From the NCBI GenBank assembly GCA_017538995.1, contig JAFYHV010000103.1:1-55870 (forward strand): 55,870 nucleotides of DNA. The letters are read 5' to 3'. The position numbers were made by a program, and so were the translations under genes. This DNA is from Lachnospiraceae bacterium. Lineage in GTDB: Bacteria > Bacillota > Clostridia > Lachnospirales > Lachnospiraceae. The notes under the pieces were generated by a model. That model saw only the letters and a list, made by a program, of their open reading frames with translations. It searched no databases and was not told where the DNA came from. Position 1 is the stretch's first letter, and every line of letters begins with the position of its first letter. Shown piece by piece: positions 45,280 to 54,138 of the stretch.

Positions 45280-46512
45280 ATGTCAGACATTAAGATTATC
45301 GAAGGCGGCGTGACCGCTGCAAAAGGCTTTAAAGCAGCATATACAGAGGCAGGAGTTAAGTACGCAAACAGAAAAGACATGGCAATGGTATTTTCTGAGA
45401 CACCCTGCGTAAGCGCCGGTACTTTTACGAGCAATGTTGTAAAAGCAGCGTGTGTTCAGTGGGATATGAAGATCGTAAAATCAGACAAACCCATGCACGG
45501 AATGGTTATAAATACAGGTATCGCGAATGCATGCACAGGCAAGGAAGGATTTGATGCGTGCGAAGCTACCGCAAAGGCAATGAGCGAGAATTTAGGTGTT
45601 CCCGTTGATTCTATTGCTGTCGGCTCGACAGGCGTTATCGGTATGCAGCTTCCGGTTGACAAGCTCATAAAAGGCGTAAACGATATGTGCGGAAAGCTTG
45701 ATTCTTCCAAAGAAAACGGAACCAACGCAAGTATCGCAATTATGACCACAGATACTGTTAATAAGGAGTTCGCTGTTCAGTTTGAACTTGGCGGAAAGAC
45801 CGTTACACTCGGAGGTATGAGCAAAGGCTCGGGTATGATTCACCCCAACATGTGCACAATGATTGCTCTTTTAACAAGTGATATCAATATTGATAAAGCA
45901 CTTATGCAGGAAGCGGTAAGCGATGTTATCGCCGATACTTTTAACATGATTTCCGTAGACGGCGACACATCCACCAACGATACATTTATTCTCATGGCAA
46001 ACGGCCTTGCAGAGAATGAAAAGATTACTTCAAAGGGCGAAGATTACGAGATTTTCAAGAAAGCGCTTTTTACAGCATGCGAATATCTCGCAAGAAGAAT
46101 GGCAGCAGACGGCGAAGGCGCATCAAAGCTTTTCACCGCTCATGTTGTAAACGCAAAATCCAAGGAAGACGCTAAAGTTCTTTCACGTTCGATTATTTCC
46201 TCAAACCTTTCAAAAGCCGCTATTTACGGCTGCGACGCAAACTTCGGAAGATTCTTATGCGCCATGGGTTATTCGGGCGTAGACTTCGACCAGAGTAAGG
46301 TTGAGCTTTTCTTTGAAAGCAAAGCAGGAAGACTTGAGGTCTTCAAGATGGGCGTACCTCTTGAATTTGACGAGGATTTTGCAACCAGGATAATGAAAGA
46401 AGACGAAGTCATAGTATTTGTCGATATGCACGACGGCGATGCCGAAGCAACAGCGTGGGGCTGCGACTTAACCTACGACTACGTAAAGATAAACGCAGAC
46501 TACAGATCGTAA
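45280..46512 (+). CDS. argJ: Bifunctional ornithine acetyltransferase / N-acetylglutamate synthase
   Basis: The 410-residue precursor cuts itself into two chains and recycles the acetyl group between N-acetylornithine and glutamate. The cleavage site lies in GGMSKGSGMIHPNMCTMIALL, between Cys192 and the new N-terminal nucleophile Thr193; many homologues have Ala at the position of Cys192. The C-terminal FGRFLCAMGYSGVDFD is also typical. TAAGGAG precedes the ATG. Bifunctionality is not proved by sequence but is usual when no separate argA is present. Confidence 0.96.
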   Translation: MSDIKIIEGGVTAAKGFKAAYTEAGVKYANRKDMAMVFSETPCVSAGTFTSNVVKAACVQWDMKIVKSDKPMHGMVINTGIANACTGKEGFDACEATAKAMSENLGVPVDSIAVGSTGVIGMQLPVDKLIKGVNDMCGKLDSSKENGTNASIAIMTTDTVNKEFAVQFELGGKTVTLGGMSKGSGMIHPNMCTMIALLTSDINIDKALMQEAVSDVIADTFNMISVDGDTSTNDTFILMANGLAENEKITSKGEDYEIFKKALFTACEYLARRMAADGEGASKLFTAHVVNAKSKEDAKVLSRSIISSNLSKAAIYGCDANFGRFLCAMGYSGVDFDQSKVELFFESKAGRLEVFKMGVPLEFDEDFATRIMKEDEVIVFVDMHDGDAEATAWGCDLTYDYVKINADYRS

Positions 46513-46521
46513 TTTTGAGTA

Positions 46522-46554
46522 AAAAGGGCATCTGTCAGCCGGATGTCCTTTTTT
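46522..46554 (+). terminator. Intrinsic terminator after argJ
   Basis: AAGGGCATC pairs with GATGTCCTT (one G-U pair) around a 9-nt loop and is followed by a T-run through 46554. It separates argJ from argB transcription. Confidence 0.75.
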
Positions 46555-46556
46555 AG

Positions 46557-46585
46557 TTGAATTGAAGTTTTATTTGTTGTAGAAT
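46557..46585 (+). promoter_or_regulatory. Promoter of the argB-argD unit
   Basis: TTGAAT (46557-46562) and TAGAAT (46580-46585) are separated by 17 bp. The start codon of argB lies about 50 nt further on. No ARG box (ArgR site) is clear to me here. Confidence 0.65.
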
Positions 46586-46639
46586 AAAGAGAATATGTTT
46601 TTCTTTTAGGAGAAAAGTTTTTCCCGGGAGGCAATTGTA

Positions 46640-47524
46640 ATGGAAAAAGACATGGAACAGTTTCTTAAAAAAGCGGGCGTGCTTGTAGAAGCTTTACCTT
46701 ACATACAGAAATACAATCGTAAAATAATCGTTGTAAAATACGGAGGTTCCGCTATGACTAATGTGGAACTTCAGAAGAAAGTTATAGAGGACGTTGTTCT
46801 TTTAAAACTCGTTGGTTTTAAGCCTATCATCGTTCACGGCGGCGGCAAGGAAATCAGCAAATGGGTTGATAAAGTCGGAAAAACTCCCGAGTTTGTAAAC
46901 GGCTTAAGAGTTACGGATTCCGAGACAATGGAAATCGCTGAGATGGTTTTAAACAAGGTTAACAAATCACTCGTTGCAATGGTTCAGGAGCTCGGTGTAA
47001 AAGCTGTAGGTATTTCCGGCAAAGACGGCGGTCTTTTAAGAGTTGATAAAAAGTTTGCTGACGGCAAAGACATCGGATTTGTAGGAGACATAAAAGAAGT
47101 AAATCCCAAGGTTATTTATGATCTTTTAAGCGACGATTTCCTTCCCATTGTTGCTCCCATCGGTCTTGACGATGAATTTAACACATACAATATCAATGCG
47201 GACGATGCGGCATGCGAGATTGCAAAAGCCGTTGACGCAGAAAAGCTTGCATTCCTTACCGATATCGAAGGTCTTTACAGAGACATCAACGACAAGAGTT
47301 CATTTATATCATCCATTACAGTAAGCGATGCAAAAGATTTAATCGCATCCGGAACACTCGGCGGCGGTATGCTTCCCAAACTTACCAACTGTACACAGGC
47401 TATGGAAGCAGGCGTTAACAGAGTGCATATCCTTGACGGAAGAATTCCGCACTGCCTTCTTCTTGAAATCTTTACCAAAGAAGGTATCGGAACAATGATT
47501 ATGCCGGATGGCGGAGAAGAGTAA
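46640..47524 (+). CDS. argB: Acetylglutamate kinase
   Basis: The 294-residue enzyme phosphorylates N-acetylglutamate, the usually regulated step of arginine synthesis. Signatures are [10 protein letters not shown] near residue 30, [13 protein letters not shown], and [26 protein letters not shown] at the end. The N-terminal helix before residue 20 ([20 protein letters not shown]) is the type seen in the hexameric, arginine-inhibited form, so feedback inhibition is likely. GGGAGG precedes the ATG. argD follows 15 bp downstream. Confidence 0.97.
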   Translation: MEKDMEQFLKKAGVLVEALPYIQKYNRKIIVVKYGGSAMTNVELQKKVIEDVVLLKLVGFKPIIVHGGGKEISKWVDKVGKTPEFVNGLRVTDSETMEIAEMVLNKVNKSLVAMVQELGVKAVGISGKDGGLLRVDKKFADGKDIGFVGDIKEVNPKVIYDLLSDDFLPIVAPIGLDDEFNTYNINADDAACEIAKAVDAEKLAFLTDIEGLYRDINDKSSFISSITVSDAKDLIASGTLGGGMLPKLTNCTQAMEAGVNRVHILDGRIPHCLLLEIFTKEGIGTMIMPDGGEE

Positions 47525-47539
47525 TTTAGAGGAAAAAAC

Positions 47540-48730
47540 ATGCAACAGTACATAGACGAAGCTGAGAAATATCTGCTTCACACATACAACAGGTATCAGG
47601 TGGTTTTTGACCACGGCGACGGCGTTTGCCTTTATGACACCAACGGAAAAGAATATCTTGATTTTGTTTCCGGTATCGGCGTTTTTGCGCTCGGCTACAA
47701 CAATAAGGAATTCAACGATGCCGTAAAAGCACAGGTCGACAAGATTTTACACACATCCAATTATTACTACAATGTTCCCGCAATCGAAGCTGCAAAGGCA
47801 GTTACCGAAGCATCGGGAATGGATAAAGTATTTTTTACGAACTCAGGCGCCGAGGCGGTAGAGGGTGCTTTGAAAGTAGCAAGAAAATACGCATATTTAA
47901 AAGACGGTAAAACAGATCATGAAATCATTGCCATGAATCATTCTTTCCATGGCAGAACTTTTGGTGCGCTTTCAGTTACAGGTACTGAGAAGTATCGTGC
48001 GCCTTTCGGTCCCATGATCGGCAACATTAAGTTCGCAGAGATTAACGATCTTGATTCCGTAAAAGCACTTGTTACAGATAAAACATGTGCGATTCTTTGT
48101 GAAACACTTCAGGGCGAGGGCGGTATCAGACCTGCCACACCCGAGTTTTTAAAAGGACTTCGTGACCTTTGTGATGAAATCGGAGCACTGCTTATTTTAG
48201 ACGAAATTCAGTGCGGTATGGGACGTACGGGTTATATGTACTGCTTCCAGAAATACGGCATTAAGCCTGATGTTCTGACAACAGCTAAGGCACTCGGCTG
48301 CGGTATTCCGATGGGTGCATTCCTTATGACCAAGGAAGTTGCAGACAATTCCCTCGTTGCAGGCGATCACGGTACCACATACGGCGGCAACCCTCTTGGC
48401 GGCGCGGCATGTGCGGCAGTATTCAAACTTTACAAAGAGCTTAATATCTGCGAAAACGCTAAGACTGTCGGAGAGTATCTTTTTGAAAAACTCGAAGAAG
48501 TCAAGAACACATACAGTGAAATAGTTGATCACAGGGGAATGGGACTCATGCAGGGTCTTGAGTTTAACAAACCCGTTGGTGATATTATTAATAATGCCCT
48601 CGATAACGGACTCGTCCTTATCAACGCGGGAACTCAGATAATCAGATTTTTACCGCCGCTTATCATCACCAAAGATGATGTAGACAGGATGATAGTTATT
48701 CTAAAAGAGGCAATTGAGAATGCACATTAG
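47540..48730 (+). CDS. argD: Acetylornithine aminotransferase
   Basis: The 396-residue class III PLP aminotransferase makes N-acetylornithine from the semialdehyde. The PLP lysine is Lys250 in LTTAKALGCGIPMGAF; ILDEIQCGMGRTG and the early TNSGAEAVEGALKVARKY complete the signature. Length and motif order match ArgD. GAGGAAAA lies upstream of the start. The gene overlaps the next coding region by 11 bp. argC, whose product makes its substrate, is not in the window. Confidence 0.96.
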   Translation: MQQYIDEAEKYLLHTYNRYQVVFDHGDGVCLYDTNGKEYLDFVSGIGVFALGYNNKEFNDAVKAQVDKILHTSNYYYNVPAIEAAKAVTEASGMDKVFFTNSGAEAVEGALKVARKYAYLKDGKTDHEIIAMNHSFHGRTFGALSVTGTEKYRAPFGPMIGNIKFAEINDLDSVKALVTDKTCAILCETLQGEGGIRPATPEFLKGLRDLCDEIGALLILDEIQCGMGRTGYMYCFQKYGIKPDVLTTAKALGCGIPMGAFLMTKEVADNSLVAGDHGTTYGGNPLGGAACAAVFKLYKELNICENAKTVGEYLFEKLEEVKNTYSEIVDHRGMGLMQGLEFNKPVGDIINNALDNGLVLINAGTQIIRFLPPLIITKDDVDRMIVILKEAIENAH

Positions 48731-50171
48731 AAAAAAATTGTTTTCAATTTTATCTATACTGGCAATGGTCATCATGGCTTTGTTCGGAGATTTGTTTCCC
48801 GGACATTCGCTGATTGAGCCTGAATCGGCAAGAGAAACAGACGATGTCTTGACGATCTGGTACACAGATGCATATCTTGAAGAATATATCAGAAATGCAG
48901 CTGTTGTGTATGAGGAAAAAACCGGCGTAAAGGTGGTTTCCACCAAGGTTTCCGGTCTTGAATATCTCGAACAGATTCAGAAAGCTACAATTGATGACGG
49001 TTACGGCCCGGATCTTTTCGTACTCGGCAGTGAATCACTTGAAAAAGCATATCTTTCGGGACTTTGCTATGAACTCAAGGATTCACACAGAGTGCTTAAT
49101 TCTACTTATTTTCCCGAAGTGTCCTTAGATGCCATAAGTTACTCGGATTACAAGCTCGGTTATCCGCTTCTTTTTGAGTGCTCGATTTTCGTATATAACA
49201 AAACATTACTTGATCAAATTGTTGATACCTACAATGAGAATCAGGTAAATGCTACTTCGAATTACGGCGAAGGTTCTACGGAAGAAGAGGACGTGGTAAT
49301 TGCGGATGCAACTCCGACCGAATTTGTGCCTGTAATTGCGGAAGAAATCCTTCCGACATCAATTGTTGAAATTACCAATTTCGCTCTTAAATACAACCTT
49401 CCCGAAGGCTGCGAATCATATTTTAAATGGTGCGTTTCGGACGTCCTTTATGATTTCTGGTTCGCGGGTGCATATCTCGATGTAGGTGGTGAAAAGGGCG
49501 ATATCAGAGACGAAATCGATGTTTACAACGAAGAAAGCATGTACTGTCTGAATGTATTCCAGGATTTCAAAGAGTTCTTCTCAATGGACCTCGACAAGTA
49601 CACTTATGATGATCTTTTACGAGATTTTGAAGCAGGAAAAATTCTTTTCATAACTGCGGATACAAACATAATCAACAAGCTTGAAGCTGATAAAAAAATC
49701 GAGGAAAATCCTTTTGCATACGAGTACGGTATCACCAGCATCGGTATGCTCAACGACAACTTAAAGTCCAAGGGATTATCCGTAACCAAGATTGTTTCCG
49801 TAAACGGCCTTTCCGAAAACAAGGAACTGGCTGAAGATTTTGCGAAGTTTATGTCGGTTGACTATTCGTCCAACCTTTATTCAAGAACCGGCAAGCTCGC
49901 ATGCAACTATCAGAAAGAATATCAGTACCCTCAGATGGAAGATGCTGTAAGAACCTACGAAAACAGCGTTTCACTTCCCAAAATTGTGGAAACTTCCAAT
50001 TACTGGGTACTTTGCGAAATGGTATATACAAAAGCCTGGGACGGCGAGGATGTAAACAAGCTCTTAAAACAGCTGTCCGGACAGGTTAAAAAGCAGATTT
50101 TCGGCATTTATGTCGAAGAAGAATATATCGAAACACCTGTGGTTTCGGAAGACTATGTTTTTGATGAATAA
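48720..50171 (+). CDS. Extracellular solute-binding protein, family 1-like
   Basis: The 483-residue protein resembles ABC-transporter solute-binding proteins: ILTIWYTDAYLEEYIRNAAVVYEEKTGVKV-like opening strand and helix near residue 40, followed by GPDLFVLGSESLEKAYLSG and later ENKELAEDFAKFMS. The N-terminus has a hydrophobic helix (residues 7-23) but no lipobox cysteine, unlike most Gram-positive binding proteins, so it may be held by an uncleaved anchor. ATG 48720 is preferred over the upstream TTG because AAGAGG lies about 9 bp before it. No permease or ATPase gene is adjacent. Overlap with argD implies coupled translation. Confidence 0.75.
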   Translation: MHIRKKLFSILSILAMVIMALFGDLFPGHSLIEPESARETDDVLTIWYTDAYLEEYIRNAAVVYEEKTGVKVVSTKVSGLEYLEQIQKATIDDGYGPDLFVLGSESLEKAYLSGLCYELKDSHRVLNSTYFPEVSLDAISYSDYKLGYPLLFECSIFVYNKTLLDQIVDTYNENQVNATSNYGEGSTEEEDVVIADATPTEFVPVIAEEILPTSIVEITNFALKYNLPEGCESYFKWCVSDVLYDFWFAGAYLDVGGEKGDIRDEIDVYNEESMYCLNVFQDFKEFFSMDLDKYTYDDLLRDFEAGKILFITADTNIINKLEADKKIEENPFAYEYGITSIGMLNDNLKSKGLSVTKIVSVNGLSENKELAEDFAKFMSVDYSSNLYSRTGKLACNYQKEYQYPQMEDAVRTYENSVSLPKIVETSNYWVLCEMVYTKAWDGEDVNKLLKQLSGQVKKQIFGIYVEEEYIETPVVSEDYVFDE

Positions 50172-50223
50172 AATTATATAGTTTAGGCGAATAAGTCGGC
50201 TCGAGGGAGATAGGAGTTGACTT

Positions 50224-50802
50224 ATGAAAAAGCTTTTAATTATTTTTATTCTTTCCCTTAGTCTGTTTCTTATCAGCTGTGAAAGAAGCGGACTTATGCT
50301 TTCCGAGATTCCGGAAAGTTTTCCCGAAGAAAATTTACAACTGAATACAAATGAAAACGGCGCAGGCCCTGCGCCTTCTTTTGATGCGGTAAAAGAGACT
50401 GCAGGGTGTGTGTATATCTGCGGTGCCGTAGAAAACGCAGGGATTTATGAGTTTAAAGAAGGCGCGAGGCTGTATGAGCTGATTGACGCGGCCGGAGGTC
50501 TGGATGAAGAAGCCGATGCTGATGCAGTCAATCTTGCCATGGAAGTTAAAGACGGCGAGCAGATAAGAATTCCGTATATCGGCGAGACGCTTGGAATTGT
50601 TGAAGAGAAGCTGGTTGATATTAACAAGGCAGGCGTGGAGGAACTCTGCACGATTCCCGGGATTGGCGAAGCCAGAGCAACGGCGATTATCGAATACAGG
50701 GAGGCAAGCGGCGGTTTCAAGGAGATTGAAGAACTTAAGAACATTTCGGGGATAAAAGATGCGACGTTTAACAAGATTAAGCCGTATGTTTGCGTGCGCT
50801 AA
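50224..50802 (+). CDS. comEA: ComEA-type DNA-binding competence protein, lipoprotein form
   Basis: The 192-residue protein binds double-stranded DNA outside the cell and passes it to the ComEC channel. After a lipoprotein signal with Cys19 (LISC), residues about 60-118 form an SLBB domain (VYICGAVENAGIYEF) and residues about 130-192 two helix-hairpin-helix motifs (VDINKAGVEELCTIPGIGEARATAIIEYR). Bacillus ComEA is held by a transmembrane helix; here a lipid anchor is predicted. TAGGAG precedes the ATG. It overlaps comEC by 44 bp. Confidence 0.92.
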   Translation: MKKLLIIFILSLSLFLISCERSGLMLSEIPESFPEENLQLNTNENGAGPAPSFDAVKETAGCVYICGAVENAGIYEFKEGARLYELIDAAGGLDEEADADAVNLAMEVKDGEQIRIPYIGETLGIVEEKLVDINKAGVEELCTIPGIGEARATAIIEYREASGGFKEIEELKNISGIKDATFNKIKPYVCVR

Positions 50803-53143
50803 AAAGAAAATTAAACGCCCGATAATGTGGCTTGCTCTGGTGCTTACTGCTTTTATGCTTATGGCGTTAGATACTGCAGAAAGACACTTAAACATACCTC
50901 GTCATTCAACTGTGGAGGGCGAGGTATGCGGGGTTGTGGCGGATATTGAGTATAAGAATGATAAGGCGTATCTGTACCTGAAAGACGTTGAATTTGTATC
51001 GGATGAGTTAAGGGATTTTAAGGATATAAAATCCTCTTCATTTTTGTGCCGAAAAATGGGATTGGTTTGCAGTATAGACGGCGAGGCGGCAGATGTATTT
51101 ATAGGCTCGAGAGTGATTGTTCATGGGAAGGTAAATGTTTACGACAGAGCCACCAATCCGGGCGAATTCGATTCACGAAGATATTATATTTCCAAAGGCT
51201 ATCTGTTTAAGGCATATTCGTGCGAACTCATTTCAAGTGATCATAAAAGAAAATTGGCAGCAGACATTTCGTACAGAATCAGCGAACGTGTCGGCAGTCT
51301 TATAGATCGCAGTTTAAACGAAAAAGATGCAGGCATGATGAAAGCCGTTCTTTTGGCCGATAAAAGTGATCTTGATAAAGATACCAAGGATTTGTATAAA
51401 GACGCAGGAGCGGGGCATCTCTTGGCTATAAGCGGGCTTCATATCACTATGTTTGCAGCCCTGATTCTTTATATCTTAAAAAAGACACCGATTAACCTGA
51501 AGGCAGACTATATTATCACGATTTTGTTTTTGTACGGATACGGGTTTGTGATTGGGTTTTCAGCATCTGCTTTAAGGGCGATTGTGATGTTTACGATTAT
51601 GTGCATCGGAAAAATCTTTAATAAGTCTTACGATTCTCTTACGGCGATGGCTGTGGCACTGCTTGTTACAATACTGTTCAGACCGCTGTACGTGCTTCAG
51701 ACGGGTTTTTTAATGTCTTACCTGGCAATTATAGCCATAGCGGTTGTTCTGCCGATTTTCGCGATTATAGGAAAGAAGAGCGGTGCTTTGGTTTCTTCTT
51801 TTACGATGAGTACTTCAGTTTCGATGACAACGCTTCCGATGATTGTGAATTCATATTATAAAATTCCTTTGTATGCACCGCTTTTAAATATCATTCTGGT
51901 TCCGGGAATGTCGGTTCTTCTGATGCTTGGAATACTTTGCGTTTGTATGAGAGCCGTTATTGAGAGTGCGGTTTTTATCAATGCCTGTAAACTGCTTTTT
52001 GCGTGGTCTTTTATTTCGAAAAATGTATATGTTTTTCTGCTGGAGGGGAAGTTCAATGTTTTTGCGATTGGAATACATCTTTTCCTGGAGATTTACGAGT
52101 GGCTTATGAATATCGAACTGTCCTGGCCGAGGGCGATTATAACTACGGGTGCCAGAGGTTTATTCAGGTGCCTTTTATACGAATTCATACTGCTTGCGAG
52201 TGCGGTGATTATAAGAAAAATAAAGCTGGCTTTGTGGCGAAAAGACAAGCTTATCAACAATCGCATAAGGCTGCATCCTTCATACAATCCGACGAAGGAA
52301 ATTCGTGATATCAGGAGGAAAAGAGTGGTTTTTACGATTGTTTCGACAGCAGTACTGATACTTAATATTGCGAGTTTTCTGGTTTACTGGAGGAAGGATA
52401 AGATTGAATTTTTAGATGTCGGCCAGGGACTATGTGCATGCATTCAGTATAAGGGAAAAGTTTACTGCTATGACGGCGGTTCGACGGACAGGAAGAATGT
52501 CGATGAATATGTTTTATCGCCGTATTTTGCATATTACGGAATTGAGAGCGTGGACGCATGGTTTATATCGCATGAAGATGCGGACCATACGAGCGGAATT
52601 AAAGGCTTATTGGAAGATAACGGCAGGGGAAGTATTGAAATAAAAGAGATTATTATTCCAAGAGTCTTGGAGGAGCAGTTTTCAACGATTACATCTGATG
52701 CAGAAGATGCAGGCACGGAAGTTATTTATTCAAAAGCCGGAGATGTCTTTTCATCTGACGACGGAATCAGTTTTACGGTTTTATCACCCGAAGAAGACTT
52801 TGTTTCTGACGATTCCAACGCATGCTCACTTGTGGTTTATATGCAGGCAGCAGATACTGATGTTTTGTTTATGGGCGATGCTGATGTGATGGCAGAAGAG
52901 AAGGTTTTATCTTTTATGAGCGAACCGATTGATATCCTTCAGGTCGCTCATCACGGCTCCGCCAACAACACCAACAGCGAATACTTTCTCCGAACTCTAA
53001 ATCCCCGCATCTCCGTCATATCCTGTGGCTTCAACAACATCTACGGCCACCCTCACAGGGAAACGCTTGAACGATTAAACGCGTTAAACACTAATGTTTT
53101 TAGAACCGACCAATCGGGGACGGTTCTATTTTGGCTTTTTTGA
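50759..53143 (+). CDS. comEC: ComEC DNA-uptake channel with metallo-beta-lactamase domain
   Basis: The 794-residue membrane protein forms the channel for single-stranded DNA during transformation. A DUF4131-like region (about 20-200) is followed by the competence domain with GAGHLLAISGLHITMFAALIL (about 219-240) and about ten helices to about residue 495. The beta-lactamase fold begins near 555 with EFLDVGQGLC and carries His605-x-Asp607-x-Asp609-His610 and QVAHHGSANN, so a nuclease role is possible. The last 14 residues, FRTDQSGTVLFWLF, are encoded by a REP unit, yet keep the usual RTDxxGT ending. The first ATG is used; an alternative at 50786 cannot be excluded. Confidence 0.95.
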   Translation: MRRLTRLSRMFACAKKKIKRPIMWLALVLTAFMLMALDTAERHLNIPRHSTVEGEVCGVVADIEYKNDKAYLYLKDVEFVSDELRDFKDIKSSSFLCRKMGLVCSIDGEAADVFIGSRVIVHGKVNVYDRATNPGEFDSRRYYISKGYLFKAYSCELISSDHKRKLAADISYRISERVGSLIDRSLNEKDAGMMKAVLLADKSDLDKDTKDLYKDAGAGHLLAISGLHITMFAALILYILKKTPINLKADYIITILFLYGYGFVIGFSASALRAIVMFTIMCIGKIFNKSYDSLTAMAVALLVTILFRPLYVLQTGFLMSYLAIIAIAVVLPIFAIIGKKSGALVSSFTMSTSVSMTTLPMIVNSYYKIPLYAPLLNIILVPGMSVLLMLGILCVCMRAVIESAVFINACKLLFAWSFISKNVYVFLLEGKFNVFAIGIHLFLEIYEWLMNIELSWPRAIITTGARGLFRCLLYEFILLASAVIIRKIKLALWRKDKLINNRIRLHPSYNPTKEIRDIRRKRVVFTIVSTAVLILNIASFLVYWRKDKIEFLDVGQGLCACIQYKGKVYCYDGGSTDRKNVDEYVLSPYFAYYGIESVDAWFISHEDADHTSGIKGLLEDNGRGSIEIKEIIIPRVLEEQFSTITSDAEDAGTEVIYSKAGDVFSSDDGISFTVLSPEEDFVSDDSNACSLVVYMQAADTDVLFMGDADVMAEEKVLSFMSEPIDILQVAHHGSANNTNSEYFLRTLNPRISVISCGFNNIYGHPHRETLERLNALNTNVFRTDQSGTVLFWLF
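53108..53140 (+). repeat. REP unit 1, inside the comEC 3' end
   Basis: The unit starts GACCAATCGGGGACGGTTC and continues TATTTTGGCTTTTT. It is in frame with comEC and forms its last codons. Unit 2 follows with a 34-bp period. Confidence 0.85.
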
Positions 53144-53190
53144 CCAATTGGGGACGGTTCCATTTTGGCTTTTTTTACCAGCTGGGGACA
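53142..53190 (+). repeat. REP unit 2 and degenerate unit 3
   Basis: Unit 2 starts GACCAATTGGGGACGGTTC and continues CATTTTGGCTTTTTT. A degenerate third copy, ACCAGCTGGGGACA, follows at 53177-53190. The comEC stop codon TGA (53141-53143) is made by the T-run of unit 1 and the first two bases of unit 2. Confidence 0.85.
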
Positions 53191-53227
53191 CATCTCATAA
53201 AAGAAATTAATAGGAGGAATATATATA

Positions 53228-53971
53228 ATGCCTAGAATAGCAAGAAAAAAATCATTTTCGGGATATTATCATGTGATAATCCGAGGAACAAATAGGAAAA
53301 CGATTTTCAGAGAAACGAAAGATTATGAAGCATTTCTAAAAAGAACAAAAAAGTATAAAGAGGAAGATAATGTGGATATCTGCGCTTATTGTCTGATGAG
53401 CAATCATGTTCATTTTCTTATCCACGCAGAATTAGAGAATCTTACGCTTTTTATGAGAAGGATGGGAATAAGTTATTCGGCATATTTTAATAAAAAATAC
53501 GAATGCTCTGGTCATTTATTTCAGGACAGATTCAAAAGCGAAGTAATCGAAGACGAGAAATATTTTTTGACAGCATATAGATATATTTTAAGGAATCCGA
53601 CAAAGGCTGGAATCTGCGACCCCGAGGAATACAATTGGAGCAGTTTGTATGAGCTTAATTATGACAGGGGCATTACGGACTTTAGCTTCATTAATCAGTA
53701 TGTTGAAAAAGACGATTTTATGAAGTTTATAGGCGAAGAAAACGATGATTTGGTTATGGAATATGACACATGTAAAAAAGACGATGACTGGGCTAAAGAA
53801 GTATTAAAAAAGGTGTTGGATGAACGCGGCGAGACCGCTTTGAACATGTTTGATAAGAATGACAGGAATGAGATAATCTCTTGCCTCGTAAAAGAAGGCC
53901 TTACAATATCCCAGATTTCGAGGGTTACTGAGATTTCTCGTAGCGTCATTCGAAGAACTATAAAAAAATGA
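53228..53971 (+). CDS. REP-associated tyrosine transposase (RAYT, Y1/HUH family)
   Basis: The 247-residue protein is of the TnpA-REP type, single-strand-specific HUH endonucleases related to IS200/IS605 transposases. It has SGYYHVIIRGTNRK, the metal-binding His60-Val-His62 in MSNHVHFLIH, FQDRFKSE, and a probable catalytic tyrosine in YRYILRNPTKAG (Tyr117 or Tyr119). Residues about 210-247 look like a helix-turn-helix (ISQISRVTEISRSVIRR). It is flanked by copies of a 34-bp repeat, as expected. AGGAGG at 53212-53217 sets the start. It separates comEC from holA, which are neighbours in many Bacillota, so it is probably a recent insertion. Confidence 0.93.
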   Translation: MPRIARKKSFSGYYHVIIRGTNRKTIFRETKDYEAFLKRTKKYKEEDNVDICAYCLMSNHVHFLIHAELENLTLFMRRMGISYSAYFNKKYECSGHLFQDRFKSEVIEDEKYFLTAYRYILRNPTKAGICDPEEYNWSSLYELNYDRGITDFSFINQYVEKDDFMKFIGEENDDLVMEYDTCKKDDDWAKEVLKKVLDERGETALNMFDKNDRNEIISCLVKEGLTISQISRVTEISRSVIRRTIKK

Positions 53972-53973
53972 GC

Positions 53974-54067
53974 CATTCGGGGACGGTTCTAAAATGGTAA
54001 AAAAGGCCAAAATAGAACCGTCCCCATGTGGTAAAAAAGGCCAAAACAGAACCGTCCCCAATTGGTC
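53974..54067. repeat. REP array downstream of the RAYT gene with long hairpin
   Basis: One plus-oriented copy (CATTCGGGGACGGTTCTA, from 53974) is followed by two minus-oriented copies whose GAACCGTCCCC cores lie at 54015-54025 and 54049-54059, again 34 bp apart. GGGGACGGTTCTA (53979-53991) pairs with TAGAACCGTCCCC (54013-54025), a 13-bp stem that may also stop transcription. The outermost copy is the inverse of the left copy at 53142 over GACCAATTGGGGACGGTTC. Confidence 0.88.
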
Positions 54068-54101
54068 GTTTTTGGCTCGTGCAATACCCGAAGAAATAAT
54101 G

Positions 54102-54107
54102 TATAAT
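54102..54107 (+). promoter_or_regulatory. Candidate -10 of the holA promoter
   Basis: A consensus TATAAT lies 31 bp before the holA ATG, just outside the REP array. The -35 region is weak. Confidence 0.45.
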
Positions 54108-54138
54108 GTTTTCGTATGGTTTTAAGTAAGGAAACGGA

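Noticed and set aside
53804..54061. Minus-strand open frame running through the REP array with repeated GTVLFWPFLPH-like strings
   Set aside because: The repetition comes from the 34-bp DNA repeat itself, and the frame overlaps the RAYT gene; it is not a credible protein.
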